From Elstera litoralis (GTDB lineage: Bacteria > Pseudomonadota > Alphaproteobacteria > Elsterales > Elsteraceae), in NCBI RefSeq assembly GCF_000963705.1, contig NZ_LAJY01000015.1, positions 1 to 14,685 of the forward strand: a stretch of 14,685 bases of DNA. The letters are read 5' to 3'. The notes under the pieces were generated by a model. That model did not search any database. It had not been told where the DNA came from and saw only the letters and a program-made list of their open reading frames with translations. Below are positions 1-8,440 of this stretch, one piece after another. Each line of letters begins with the position of its first letter. The first letter of the stretch is position 1. The position numbers and the translations under genes were made by a program.

Positions 1-2161
1 GAGAATAGCGAAACACTCGTCTTCGTACAAAAGCCCTAAGCCCGCGCTGCTGATCTTATCGGTCTTAACGTCGTAGGATAACACCCCATAGGTGCTGTAG
101 AACTCGGAAATCTTCAACTGACCGGAAAGTGCCATCTGCTTAGGGCTATCGACACCGATTTCCGGCAAGCGCCGATCATAGTTGATGTAAGCGAGCGAGA
201 GGCTATTGCGCCCCCGGTAGATGGTTGCGCCCAACTCTTCGCGCTGGGGTGCGCCATCGTCCTTATCCAGGCGGAAGCGATAGTTGAAATCGATCCAGGA
301 GCCCGGCGATACGGTCACCGCCCCAACGATATCCGATTGCCGTTCATTCAGCCCCGAGCCCGCCGGATAGGGGTTGGTGCCTTCCGATAGGCGGTAGGAT
401 TGGCCGATCATCGCCGAGGCCGAGGCCCCGCCGTCGCCCTTAATCTGCGCGCGCAGCCCGTAATCCACCCGGCTGCCGCTATCGATCCGGTCGCGGCCCG
501 GGAAGCGGCGCGGCAGGAAGAGGTTTACGTCGTCGAGTTCAACAACTTTGCCGTCTTCGTTGGGAATGCGGCTTTTATTGCCGCTCGTCGGCCCCGCCAC
601 CACGCCAACCTTCGGTTCGATCAGCAGCGTCGCATCCTTCACGCGGTTGACCAGCGGATAGGCCCAGCTTGCCGCTAACTGCGGATGGAACCGCGTCGTT
701 TCCCCGCTGAAATTCGGCCCATTCGCCTGCGGCAGATTATTCACCGAATAAACATCGGCCTGAACCGTGGCCGAGAAGGCCAGTACATGTCCGCCATCGG
801 TAATCATCGGCAGATGGTAGCCCGAAACGGTCGACAGGCGCGTGCTATCGGTGCCAAGGCGACGCGAGAGCGATAGGACATCGGCGTCCAGCTTCCAGCG
901 CCCGCCGAGACTGTCGGCATCCGACACTAACGAGGCCACCGCCGCCGGATGAATGCGCGCAATCGAATCGCGCGTATCTTCTTCCCGCAAGGTCTGGAAG
1001 GAATAAGCGTTCATGCCGAAATAGGAGCGCCCGTAAAACCCTTCGGCAAACCCCGCCGAGGTGAGCGCGTTCGAGACCTGATAGCGGCCATTGCTGGTGA
1101 AGTTCGTCCCAACCTTGAAGCGGCGGATATAGGTGCGGTCGGTCGCCCGCGCCACATCCCACCCGGCGCGCCAATGCTCGCCAAGGTCAAAGCGTCCTTC
1201 AGAGGCGATATTGCCGCGCCATTCCAAATCGGGCGGCACCTGCTGCCGGTCGAAAACCGAATCGTTCAGCAACGAGCCCGCCACGCGAATTTTGCCGTGC
1301 TCGAAGCGTTGGCGATATTCCGCCGCGCCCAAAATCGCCTCTTTCGAGTAAATCCGGGGCTCAACCGTCACATCGCTGCTGTCGTTGATGACACCATAAT
1401 AAGGCGTGCCGAACACCGCGCCGAGGTTCTCGGAATAGCCGACCGTCGGCACCAAAAAGCCCGACCGATTGCGCACGCTCGGATCGGGATGCGAGAAGTA
1501 AGGCGCGTAAAATACCGGCACACCCGCTATTTCCAGCGTGGCATCCTTATAATGGATATCTTTCTTCACCTCGTCGTGAACAACTTGGCGGCCCTTGAGT
1601 TGCCACAGCGGCGGCTTGCTCGGATCGTCCTTACACAGGTTGCAGGGCGAGAAGACGGCGCGCGTCATCACCTTGCGGTTGCCGGCGAGCCGCTCCACGC
1701 CTTTGGCGACGATGCGGGAATTGTCAATCAGCAGCGCTTTGAAATTCTCCATAATCGCATTGCTGAGATCGTCGGAGATTTGCAGATAGTCGGAAAAGAA
1801 CGTGTCGCCCGTGGCTTCGAGCAGCACGACATTGCCCGACGCCGTGACCAGCTTGCGCTTGCGGTTATAGCTGAGCGCATCGGCCTTCACCACCCGGTCG
1901 CCCTGGCTGATTTCCACCGAGCCGCGCGCCGTGACGATATCATTGTCGCGGTCGTAGATAACCTCGTCGGCTTCCAGCAGAAAATCGCCTTTTGGCATCG
2001 ACTGGGGCCACATCCGGGCGGGTGGGAAGCTGATCGAATAGCGCGGGTGGCCCGACGCGCTGGGCGAGCGCACTCGTTCCCAGCAGACCCGTCATCACGC
2101 CAACGATCGGGGCCAGAACCCAGGCACTCCGCGATGGTTTCTGCCACGGTTTCTGCCGCAC
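1..2161 (-). CDS. lptD: LPS-assembly outer membrane protein LptD (partial at left edge, apparent frameshift)
   Basis: LptD is the outer-membrane barrel that, with the lipoprotein LptE, inserts lipopolysaccharide into the outer leaflet. From a GTG at 2161-2159 (purine-rich GGGGGAAAAGG just upstream) the product begins with a basic stretch, a hydrophobic segment and an ALA|Q signal-peptidase site (residues 31-34). An OstA/LptA-like domain follows (GDFLLEADEVIYDRDNDIV, then repeats such as TASGNVVLLEATGDTFFSDY), then the LptD barrel, with SPCNLC near residues 173-176, PPLWQLKG and YFSHPDPSVRNRSGFLVP. The end near the window edge (GLLYEDECF) is typical of LptD close to its C-terminus, so only a few tens of residues are missing. 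The signal-peptide frame and the mature frame differ by one base. Dropping one G from the run at 2004-2007 joins them as RPDVAQSMPKGDF. The frame from 1998 to 1 has no stop. Family assignment is very sure; the start is moderately sure. Confidence 0.93.
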
Positions 2162-2362
2162 GAACCTTTTCCCCCAAAGCTTTGCAATCGCGACGCACCA
2201 TGACACCAAATTTCGCCGCGCGCCAAGCGGAAACAGGGGGCAGCCGCGCCCGTCCCGAAGCACACCGCAACAACTTGTAATCTCACGCAACGGCAGGAAA
2301 CAAAAACGTCGCTTTGCAGCGGCGGGGCCAATATGGCACGGTCTCGCCCACACAGAAATGCC

Positions 2363-2370
2363 AAGGGGGG
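2363..2370 (+). promoter_or_regulatory. Ribosome binding site of glmU
   Basis: AAGGGGGG lies four bases before the ATG at 2375. It decides the start: the same frame stays open to an earlier ATG at 2333, but that would add 14 residues in front of the conserved nucleotidyltransferase N-terminus and has no comparable purine run before it. Confidence 0.7.
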
Positions 2371-2374
2371 CAAA

Positions 2375-3733
2375 ATGTCTTTGGTAACTGCCGTGATTCT
2401 CGCCGCCGGGCTCGGTACGCGCATGAAATCCAGCATGCCGAAAGTGATGCACCCTATCGCCCACCGCCCGATGATCCGGCATATCATCGAGATGCTGGAG
2501 GCGGTTGGCGAGCAGACCGATCACGCCATAAAAATCGTGACCGTCATCGGCCCGGACATGCCAAGCCTCGAAGCCGCCGTCGCCCCCCATGCGACCGTCA
2601 TTCAGCACGAGCGGCGCGGCACGGGCCATGCCGTGCAAATGGCGCTGCCGAAAATGCCCGCCGAGGGCGTCGTTTTAATTCTCGTCGGCGATGCCCCCCT
2701 GTTGCGCGCCGAGACGGTGCAGGCGCTTTTGGAGGCTCACCACACGAGCAAGAGTGCCGTTCTGGTTGGTTCCTTCCGCCCGCCACTCGCAACGGGCTTC
2801 GGGCGCATCATTCACGGCGCGGATGGTACCGTGCGCCGGATCATCGAAGAAAAAGATCTCGCGCCTGAGCAAAAAGCGATCCCCCTGTGCAACAGCGGGT
2901 TCTTCGTTGTCGCCGCCGAGACGCTGCCGAAACTTCTGGCGCACTTGACGCCGAGTAATGCGCAAGGCGAGTTTTATCTGACCGATATCGTCGAGCATGC
3001 CGTCTCAGCGGGCCTCAGCGTGCGCGAACTCGAAATTCCGGCGGAAGATGTCTTGGCGGTCAATTCGCGCGCCGAACAGGCTATCGTCGAGCGCATCGCT
3101 CAGGATCGCTACCGCGCGGCGGCAATGGCCAACGGCGCGACCCTGCTCGACCCGCAAACCGTTTATTTCGCCGCCGATACTAAGCTAGGCCGCGATGTCA
3201 TCGTCGGGCAGAACGTCGTTTTCGGTCCCGCTGTGACCGTGGGCGACAATGTCACCATCCACGCCTTCAGCCATCTGGAAGGCGCAAGCGTCGCAGCAGG
3301 TGCAATCATCGGTCCCTACGCCCGCCTACGGCCAGGGGCGGCGATTGGCGAGGGCGCGCATATCGGCAATTTCGTCGAAGTTAAAAATTCCACTCTCGGG
3401 GCCGGGGCGAAAGCCAATCACCTCACCTATCTGGGCGATGCCGATATCGGCGCGGGCTCGAACATCGGTGCGGGAACAATCACCTGCAATTATGACGGTA
3501 TTAATAAACACCGCACTATAGTCGGCGCGGGTGCCTTCATTGGCTCCAATACCGCGCTGGTTGCGCCGGTAACGGTCGGGGACGGGGCTTTGGTCGGTGC
3601 GGGCAGCACGATTACCAAAGATGTTCCTGCCGATGCCATCGCCGTCGTCCGTGGACCCTTGACCCAAAAGGAAGGCGCTGCCGCTCGCTTCCGCGATAGT
3701 CGGCGCGCCATGAAAGCAAAGAAGAAGGATTAA
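2375..3733 (+). CDS. glmU: Bifunctional UDP-GlcNAc pyrophosphorylase / glucosamine-1-phosphate N-acetyltransferase GlmU
   Basis: GlmU acetylates glucosamine-1-phosphate and then couples GlcNAc-1-phosphate to UTP, giving UDP-GlcNAc for peptidoglycan and LPS. It is cytoplasmic. The protein has 452 residues, normal for the family. The N-terminal uridyltransferase domain shows LAAGLGTRM (9-17) followed by PKVMHP, the uridine-contacting QHERRGTGHAV near 78-87, GDAPLL (105-110; GDVPL is more usual) and YLTDIVEHA. From about residue 250 come the hexapeptide repeats of a left-handed beta helix (IGPYARLRPGAAIGEGAHIG, then NHLTYLGDADIGAGSNIGAG with the expected acetyltransferase histidine, and ITCNYDG). 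The C-terminus is basic. The start is fixed by the strong ribosome site. glmS begins four bases after the stop, so the two are almost certainly co-transcribed and supply consecutive steps. The gene is divergent from lptD across about 210 bp. Confidence 0.98.
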   Translation: MSLVTAVILAAGLGTRMKSSMPKVMHPIAHRPMIRHIIEMLEAVGEQTDHAIKIVTVIGPDMPSLEAAVAPHATVIQHERRGTGHAVQMALPKMPAEGVVLILVGDAPLLRAETVQALLEAHHTSKSAVLVGSFRPPLATGFGRIIHGADGTVRRIIEEKDLAPEQKAIPLCNSGFFVVAAETLPKLLAHLTPSNAQGEFYLTDIVEHAVSAGLSVRELEIPAEDVLAVNSRAEQAIVERIAQDRYRAAAMANGATLLDPQTVYFAADTKLGRDVIVGQNVVFGPAVTVGDNVTIHAFSHLEGASVAAGAIIGPYARLRPGAAIGEGAHIGNFVEVKNSTLGAGAKANHLTYLGDADIGAGSNIGAGTITCNYDGINKHRTIVGAGAFIGSNTALVAPVTVGDGALVGAGSTITKDVPADAIAVVRGPLTQKEGAAARFRDSRRAMKAKKKD

Positions 3734-3737
3734 ACCC

Positions 3738-5563
3738 ATGTGCGGCATTATCGGCATTCTTGGAACCGACCTTGCGGCCCCGCGCCTGCTGGATGGGCTG
3801 CGCCGGTTGGAATATCGCGGTTATGATTCAGCCGGTATCGCCACGCTGGTAAACGGGCAAATCGATCGCCGCCGGGCTGAAGGCAAGCTGCGCAACCTCG
3901 ATGCCGTGCTTGCCGCCGATCCGCTTCCCGGCGTTCTCGGCATCGGCCATACCCGCTGGGCCACCCACGGCGTTGCCAATACCACCAATGCCCATCCCCA
4001 CACCAGCGACCGGGTTGCCCTGGTCCATAACGGCATTATCGAAAACTTCCGCCCGTTGCGCGCCGAACTGGAGGCCAAGGGCTATAGTTTCGATACCGAA
4101 ACCGATACGGAAGTCATCGTTTATCTGCTGACCGATCTGTTGAAGCAGGGCCTCAGCCCGAAGCAGGCGATGGTTCAAGGTATGCAGCGGCTCGACGGCG
4201 CTTTCGCCATCGCGGTGCTGGTGACGGGGGAAGACGGTTTGCTGATGGGCGCGCGGCGCGGCTCACCGCTCGCGGTCGGCTATGGCGACGGCGAGATGTT
4301 CTTAGGCTCGGACGCTTGGCGCTCGGCCCGCTGACCCGCCGCATTGCCTATCTGGAAGAAGGCGATATCGCCATTCTCTCCCGCGAGAGCGCCGAAATTC
4401 TGAATGAAAAAGGCGAGACGGTCGAGCGGCGCATTCAGATTGCTGAACTGTCGGGCGCGATTGTTGGCAAGGGCAACTACAAGCATTTCATGGAAAAGGA
4501 AATCCATGAGCAGCCCGCCACCGTTGGCGAGACCCTGAATGGGTTGGTCGATGCGGGCACGCGCGGCGTGGTCCTCCCCGCCCTGCCCTTCGATCTTGCC
4601 ACGGTGGACCGGGTCACTTTGGTTGCCTGCGGCACCTCCTATTATGCCGCGATGGTGGCGAAATATTGGATCGAGAGCCTCGCGCAAGTGCCGGTGGAAC
4701 TCGATATCGCCTCGGAATTCCGCTACCGCAATGGCCCGGTGCTGCCGGGAAGCCTCGCGATGTTCGTGTCGCAGTCGGGCGAGACGGTCGATACGCTGGC
4801 CGCCCTGCGCTACGCCAAAGCCAAGGGCGCGCATACGGCAGCCGTGGTGAATGTCCCCACCTCCGCGATGGCGCGGGAAGCCGATGTGATGCTGCGCACC
4901 CTGGCCGGGCCGGAAATCGGCGTTGCCACCACGAAAGCCTTCACGGCGCAGCTTTCTGTTCTGGCCTGCTTCGCCACCGCGCTTGGGCGCGCACGCGGGC
5001 TGATTTCGGCGGACCGCGAAGCCCAGATCACCCAAGCCCTGATGGAAATTCCCGCCCGCCTCGCTGAAGGGCTGGTGAAGCTCCCAAGCCTGCTGACGCC
5101 GATTGTGGAAGAAGTGGCTGAAGCCCGCGACGTGCTCTACCTCGGGCGCGGCCTCTCCTACCCGCTGGCGATGGAAGGCGCGCTAAAGCTGAAGGAAATT
5201 TCCTATATCCACGCCGAGGGCTATGCCGCCGGTGAAATGAAGCACGGGCCGATTGCCCTCATCGACGAAACCGTGCCCGTGATCGCGCTCGCGCCGGAGG
5301 ATAGTTGGTTCGAAAAAACCGTTTCCAACCTTCAGGAAGTTGCGGCGCGGCGGGGCCGGGTAATCGTGTTCACCACCAAGCGCGGGGCGGAACATTTGCG
5401 CCCGATTGCCGCCCATGTGGTCGAAATGCCGGACATCGATCCGCTGGTCAGCCCGCTGCTCTACGCGCTGCCGGTGCAGATGCTGGCCTATTATGTCGCC
5501 GTTCGCAAAGGAACCGACGTGGATCAACCGCGCAATCTGGCGAAAAGTGTCACAGTGGAGTAA
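3738..5563 (+). CDS. glmS: Glutamine-fructose-6-phosphate aminotransferase GlmS (apparent frameshift)
   Basis: GlmS makes glucosamine-6-phosphate from fructose-6-phosphate and glutamine, the first step of hexosamine synthesis. The N-terminal glutaminase domain starts MCGIIGILG, with Cys2 as nucleophile after Met removal, and continues with RLEYRGYDSAGI, HTRWATHG, HNGIIENF and TDTEVIVYLL. Two sugar-isomerase (SIS) domains follow: CGTSYYAAMVAKYW, SQSGETVDTLAALRYA and TTKAFTAQLSVL in the first; YLGRGLSYPLAMEGALKLKE and GEMKHGP in the second. The C-terminus is PRNLAKSVTVE. The reading frame breaks at about 4314-4318, where frame 1 runs to a TGA at 4332-4334 after MFLGSDAW. Adding one base there gives MFLGSDALALGPLTRR, continuous with the downstream frame, and a 608-residue protein, the normal length. 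No other residues are lost, so a missing base in the sequence is more likely than true decay. Confidence 0.95.
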
Positions 5564-5572
5564 ACCTCTCTG

Positions 5573-6985
5573 ATGATTACGCCGGTTATCCTCTCCGGGG
5601 GCGCGGGAACGCGCCTCTGGCCGCTGTCGCGCAGCCTCTACCCGAAGCAGCTTTTGCCGCTGGTCGGCACCGAATCGATGTTGGTGGAAACCGCGCGCCG
5701 GTTTGAAACCCCCGAATTCGGGGCACCGCTGATTATCTGCTCCGATCAGCACCGCTTCATCGTCGCCGAACAGGTGCGCCAAGCCGGAATCACGCCCAGC
5801 GGCATCATTCTGGAGCCGGTCGGGCGCAACACCGCCCCCGCCGCCGCCATTGCCGCGCTGGCAGTGGCCGAGCGCGACCCGCAAGGCCTGCTGCTGCTGG
5901 CGGCCTCGGACCACGCCATGACCGCGCCCGAGGCCCTTCAAGCCGCCATCGCCCAAGGGCTGAGTGCAGCGCAAGCCGGGCGGCTCGTGACGTTCGGCAT
6001 TCAGCCGACCCGGCCCGAAACCGGCTACGGTTATATCCAACGCGGCGCGCCCTTGAGCGACGGCGTTTTCGCCATCGACCGTTTCGTTGAAAAGCCCAAC
6101 CTCGCCACCGCCGAAGCCTATCTGGCCGATGGCGGCTATTGGTGGAACGCCAGCCTGTTTCTGTTCCGCGCCGATCGGTTTTTGGAAGACCTCGGCCAGT
6201 TCCGCCCCGATATTCTGGACGCCGCCCAAAAAGCCTTCCAAGCCGCACACGGCGACCTCGATTTCCTGCGCCTCGATGCCGCCGCCTTCAAAGCTTGCCC
6301 GAGCGAGAGCATCGATTACGCCGTGATGGAGAAATCCACCCACGGCGCGGTCGTGCCCGTCGATCCCGGCTGGAGCGACGTTGGGGCCTGGACGGCCCTT
6401 TGGGAAATCGGCGCGCCCGACGCGAACGGCACGGTTTCCTTGGGCGACGTTTGGACCGAGGGCGCGCGCAATTCTTACCTCCGGTCAGAACCCGATGCGC
6501 CACTGATTGCGGCGGTGGGCATCGACAATCTGGTCGTGGTCTCCACCCGCGATGCGGTTCTGGTCGCCCATAAGGATAAGGCCCAGGACGTTAAAAAGAT
6601 CGTCGATCAACTGAAAGCCGCCGGGCGTTCGGAGGCCGAAAGCCACGCCATCGTCTACCGCCCCTGGGGCAGTTACGAGGGGCTCGTCGCCGCCGACCGC
6701 TATCAGGTGAAGCGCATTGTGGTAAAGCCGGGCGAAAAGCTCTCGCTGCAAATGCACCATCACCGCGCCGAACATTGGGTGGTCGTCGCCGGAACGGCGA
6801 AGGTGACGCGCGATCAAGAAGAAGTGCTGATTTTCGAAAATCAGTCCATCTATATCCCGATGGGCGCGACGCATCGACTGGAAAACCCCGGCAAGGTGCC
6901 GCTGCATCTTATCGAAGTGCAGTCCGGCGCCTATTTGGGGGAAGATGATATCGTCCGCCTCGACGATAAATATGGCCGCAACTGA
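5573..6985 (+). CDS. manC: Mannose-1-phosphate guanylyltransferase / mannose-6-phosphate isomerase
   Basis: The enzyme forms GDP-mannose from mannose-1-phosphate and GTP, and its C-terminal domain isomerises fructose-6-phosphate to mannose-6-phosphate (type II, ManC/CpsB/AlgA family). The 470 residues match the two-domain form. The nucleotidyltransferase domain has LSGGAGTRLWPLSR (7-20) then PKQLLPL, an EPVGRNTAPA segment, FVEKPN, WWNASLFLF and ESIDYAVMEKS. The cupin isomerase domain starts at RPWGSYEGL and has QMHHHRAEHWVVVAGTA (metal-binding histidines), IPMGATHRLENPG and EVQSGAYLGEDDIVR. It starts nine bases after glmS, with GGAG overlapping the glmS stop as a likely ribosome site. The position links GDP-mannose supply to amino-sugar synthesis. 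The paralogue naming (manC, cpsB, algA, xanB) cannot be settled from sequence; the activity is well supported. Confidence 0.95.
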   Translation: MITPVILSGGAGTRLWPLSRSLYPKQLLPLVGTESMLVETARRFETPEFGAPLIICSDQHRFIVAEQVRQAGITPSGIILEPVGRNTAPAAAIAALAVAERDPQGLLLLAASDHAMTAPEALQAAIAQGLSAAQAGRLVTFGIQPTRPETGYGYIQRGAPLSDGVFAIDRFVEKPNLATAEAYLADGGYWWNASLFLFRADRFLEDLGQFRPDILDAAQKAFQAAHGDLDFLRLDAAAFKACPSESIDYAVMEKSTHGAVVPVDPGWSDVGAWTALWEIGAPDANGTVSLGDVWTEGARNSYLRSEPDAPLIAAVGIDNLVVVSTRDAVLVAHKDKAQDVKKIVDQLKAAGRSEAESHAIVYRPWGSYEGLVAADRYQVKRIVVKPGEKLSLQMHHHRAEHWVVVAGTAKVTRDQEEVLIFENQSIYIPMGATHRLENPGKVPLHLIEVQSGAYLGEDDIVRLDDKYGRN

Positions 6986-7823
6986 GGCGGTGAGCGTCGC
7001 CGTGGTGCTGGTGTCCTACCACACCGGCCCGGCGCTGTTTGAATGCCTCGACGCCTTGCGCCGCGAGCCCGCGATTGCCGAAATCGCTCTGGTCGATAAC
7101 GGCAACGACGCCGAAACCCGCGCCCGGTTAGAGGGGTGGCCCGACGCGCGGCTGCGACTGATTTCCGGGCACGGCAATGTGGGGTTCGCCCAGGGCTGCC
7201 ACCTTGGGGTGACGGCCACCACGGCCCCGCTGCTGCTGCTGCTGAACCCCGACTGCTTGCTCGCCCCCGGTGCGATTGCCGCCCTGCAAACCGCCCTTGC
7301 GGCAGAGACCCGCCCGTGGATCGCCACCGTGCGCCTGCTGGAAGCCGATGGACAGGAGCAACGCGGCTGCCGCCGCGCGGCGGGTAGCCCGTTGAATTTT
7401 CTGATTGAAGGCTTCGGCCTGGGCAGGCTCTTCCCGCATCTCCGCCTGAACCATCACCAACAGCCGCTCCCTAGCGGCTTGACCGCGACTCCCGCTCTCT
7501 CCGGTGCCTTCATGCTGATGCCGCGCACCACCTGGGACGCGACCGGCGGGCTCGATCCGGGTTATTTCCTGCACGTCGAAGATCTGGACCTCTGCGCCCG
7601 CCTGCGCCGGATCGGGGGAGCCTGCTGGTTCCTCCCCGCCCCCGCCTGCACGCACATCAAATCGACCAGCAACGCCCCCGCGTGGGTGGTGGAAAAGCAC
7701 AAGCTCGCCGGCCTCTGGCGCTACTTCCGGCTCTGGTATCCCCTGCCCTGGGTTTGGCGGGCGCTGGTGTGGCTGGCGCTCGCCGGCGGGATTGGAGCGC
7801 GGTTGCTGTTGAAGCGGCGTTAA
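6972..7823 (+). CDS. Family 2 glycosyltransferase (rhamnosyltransferase-like)
   Basis: This is a GT-A fold, inverting family 2 glycosyltransferase of 283 residues. The N-terminal sugar-nucleotide fold shows VAVVLVSYHTGPALFECLDAL, IALVDNGND, GNVGFAQGCHLG and LLLLNPDC; NPD is the metal/nucleotide motif that often replaces DXD in this subgroup. Further on are LSGAFMLMPR, GGLDPGYFLHVEDLDLCARL (the ED acidic motif near the putative catalytic base) and a histidine before the C-terminal part. One hydrophobic segment sits near the C-terminus (WVWRALVWLALAGGIGARLLL) before a basic KRR end, suggesting membrane association. The chosen ATG overlaps the end of manC by 14 bases; a GTG at 6990 is an alternative start. 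Close coupling to manC makes GDP-mannose a reasonable guess for the donor, but donor and acceptor are not determined by sequence. The stop overlaps that of the convergent DUF2442 gene (TTAA at 7820-7823). Confidence 0.88.
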   Translation: MAATEAVSVAVVLVSYHTGPALFECLDALRREPAIAEIALVDNGNDAETRARLEGWPDARLRLISGHGNVGFAQGCHLGVTATTAPLLLLLNPDCLLAPGAIAALQTALAAETRPWIATVRLLEADGQEQRGCRRAAGSPLNFLIEGFGLGRLFPHLRLNHHQQPLPSGLTATPALSGAFMLMPRTTWDATGGLDPGYFLHVEDLDLCARLRRIGGACWFLPAPACTHIKSTSNAPAWVVEKHKLAGLWRYFRLWYPLPWVWRALVWLALAGGIGARLLLKRR

Positions 7824-8149
7824 GCGCGTTGGCGAGCCGCTTCAGCCCAGAGTTCCGATCCCAAGGAGCCTTGCAGCAGACCGGGAATATAAATATCGGC
7901 ATTGATCCGGGGGAAGAAGACGGCAAAACCGGATGGGGAGATTTCCGTTTCGCCCAAATCATCGTCAGAAGCCTGCTCTAACCCCTGCGCCTGTTTGGGC
8001 GAAAAGCTTACCTCAACGCCGTTGGACAGCGAGATCACTACCCGCCGCGTGTGACGATTGAACCGCACCTTCACCGCTTGCGGCCACTGCGCCTGTTGGC
8101 GCTTCGCCCTTGCCTCGGCCTCGCGGATATCGCTTTCAGTAAGCTCCAT
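7820..8149 (-). CDS. DUF2442 domain protein
   Basis: This small soluble protein of 109 residues has a charged helical N-terminus (ELTESDIREAEARAKRQQAQ) followed by a DUF2442-like core: VKVRFNRHTRRVVISLSNGVEVSFSP, then ISPSGFAVFFPRINADIYIPGLLQG, as in the family pattern where a C-terminal 'D.DI.I..LL.G' segment is conserved. The ATG at 8149 is preferred over a GTG at 8158 because GGAG lies eight bases before it. The gene overlaps the last 14 bases of the DUF4160 gene, so the two are translationally coupled. The biochemical role is unknown. DUF2442 and DUF4160 genes are often neighbours, and a toxin-antitoxin-like role has been suggested for such pairs; this is from general knowledge and nothing in the sequence proves it. 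Confidence 0.82.
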   Translation of the reverse strand: MELTESDIREAEARAKRQQAQWPQAVKVRFNRHTRRVVISLSNGVEVSFSPKQAQGLEQASDDDLGETEISPSGFAVFFPRINADIYIPGLLQGSLGSELWAEAARQRA

Positions 8150-8387
8150 GAATCTCACTCCAGGCGGCGCAAAATTTTCCTAGGCTCTGAAGAATATAGT
8201 CCCGAATGATTGTTAGTGTCTTGGCCTTAAATCCGAGACTTTCACGCAGTTCGATCGGGCCAGACGGGCTGTTCAACGTGAAAACCGCTTCCATTCCTGG
8301 CCCAATGACATGGACGTGCGACGGACGATGATCGTTGGTATAGATGTAAATCCGAAACGGCTCTAAGCCACGATCAACGCACGGCAT
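8136..8387 (-). CDS. DUF4160 domain protein
   Basis: This small protein of 83 residues matches the DUF4160 pattern: a start MPCVDRGLEPFRIYIYTNDH, then the signature HRPSHVHV (20-27), a short acidic/hydrophobic strand region and IRDYILQSLGKFCAAWSEIHG at the C-terminus. The usual family signature is a strand, a short turn and a P-HVHV motif, all present here. GGGGG lies five bases before the ATG. It is the first gene of a two-gene unit with the DUF2442 gene downstream, and an 18-bp imperfect palindrome sits 17 bases before its start. Function is unknown. The histidine pair could bind metal or nucleic acid, but that is a guess. Size, overlap with its partner and the palindrome are what one would expect of a self-regulated pair. 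Confidence 0.82.
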   Translation of the reverse strand: MPCVDRGLEPFRIYIYTNDHRPSHVHVIGPGMEAVFTLNSPSGPIELRESLGFKAKTLTIIRDYILQSLGKFCAAWSEIHGAY

Positions 8388-8404
8388 ATATACCCCCGTC
8401 GCAG

Positions 8405-8422
8405 CCCTAAAACGTTATAGGG
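8405..8422. promoter_or_regulatory. Imperfect palindrome upstream of the DUF4160-DUF2442 pair (possible operator)
   Basis: CCCTAAAACGTTATAGGG pairs with itself at eight of nine positions around a central AACGTT. It sits between the stop of moaE and the DUF4160 start, 17 bases before the latter. On the minus strand it includes TATAAC, which resembles a -10 box, though no good -35 is seen at the right spacing. It could be an operator for the gene pair or a weak terminator for moaE; there is no T run after it, which favours the operator reading. Confidence 0.4.
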
Positions 8423-8440
8423 GGCTCGACCGCCCCACCA

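Noticed and set aside
949..2280. 443-codon open frame on the plus strand opposite lptD
   Set aside because: No recognisable domain and rich in Arg, Ala and His as expected of a frame antisense to a GC-rich gene; lptD on the other strand has clear motifs.
4316..5563. A separate SIS-domain protein starting at TTG 4316
   Set aside because: It is better explained as the rest of glmS after a one-base frameshift, since the joined protein has exact family length and motif continuity.
4280..6343. Long minus-strand frames opposite glmS and manC
   Set aside because: They are antisense shadows; their residue composition is odd, and glmS and manC motifs are unambiguous on the plus strand.
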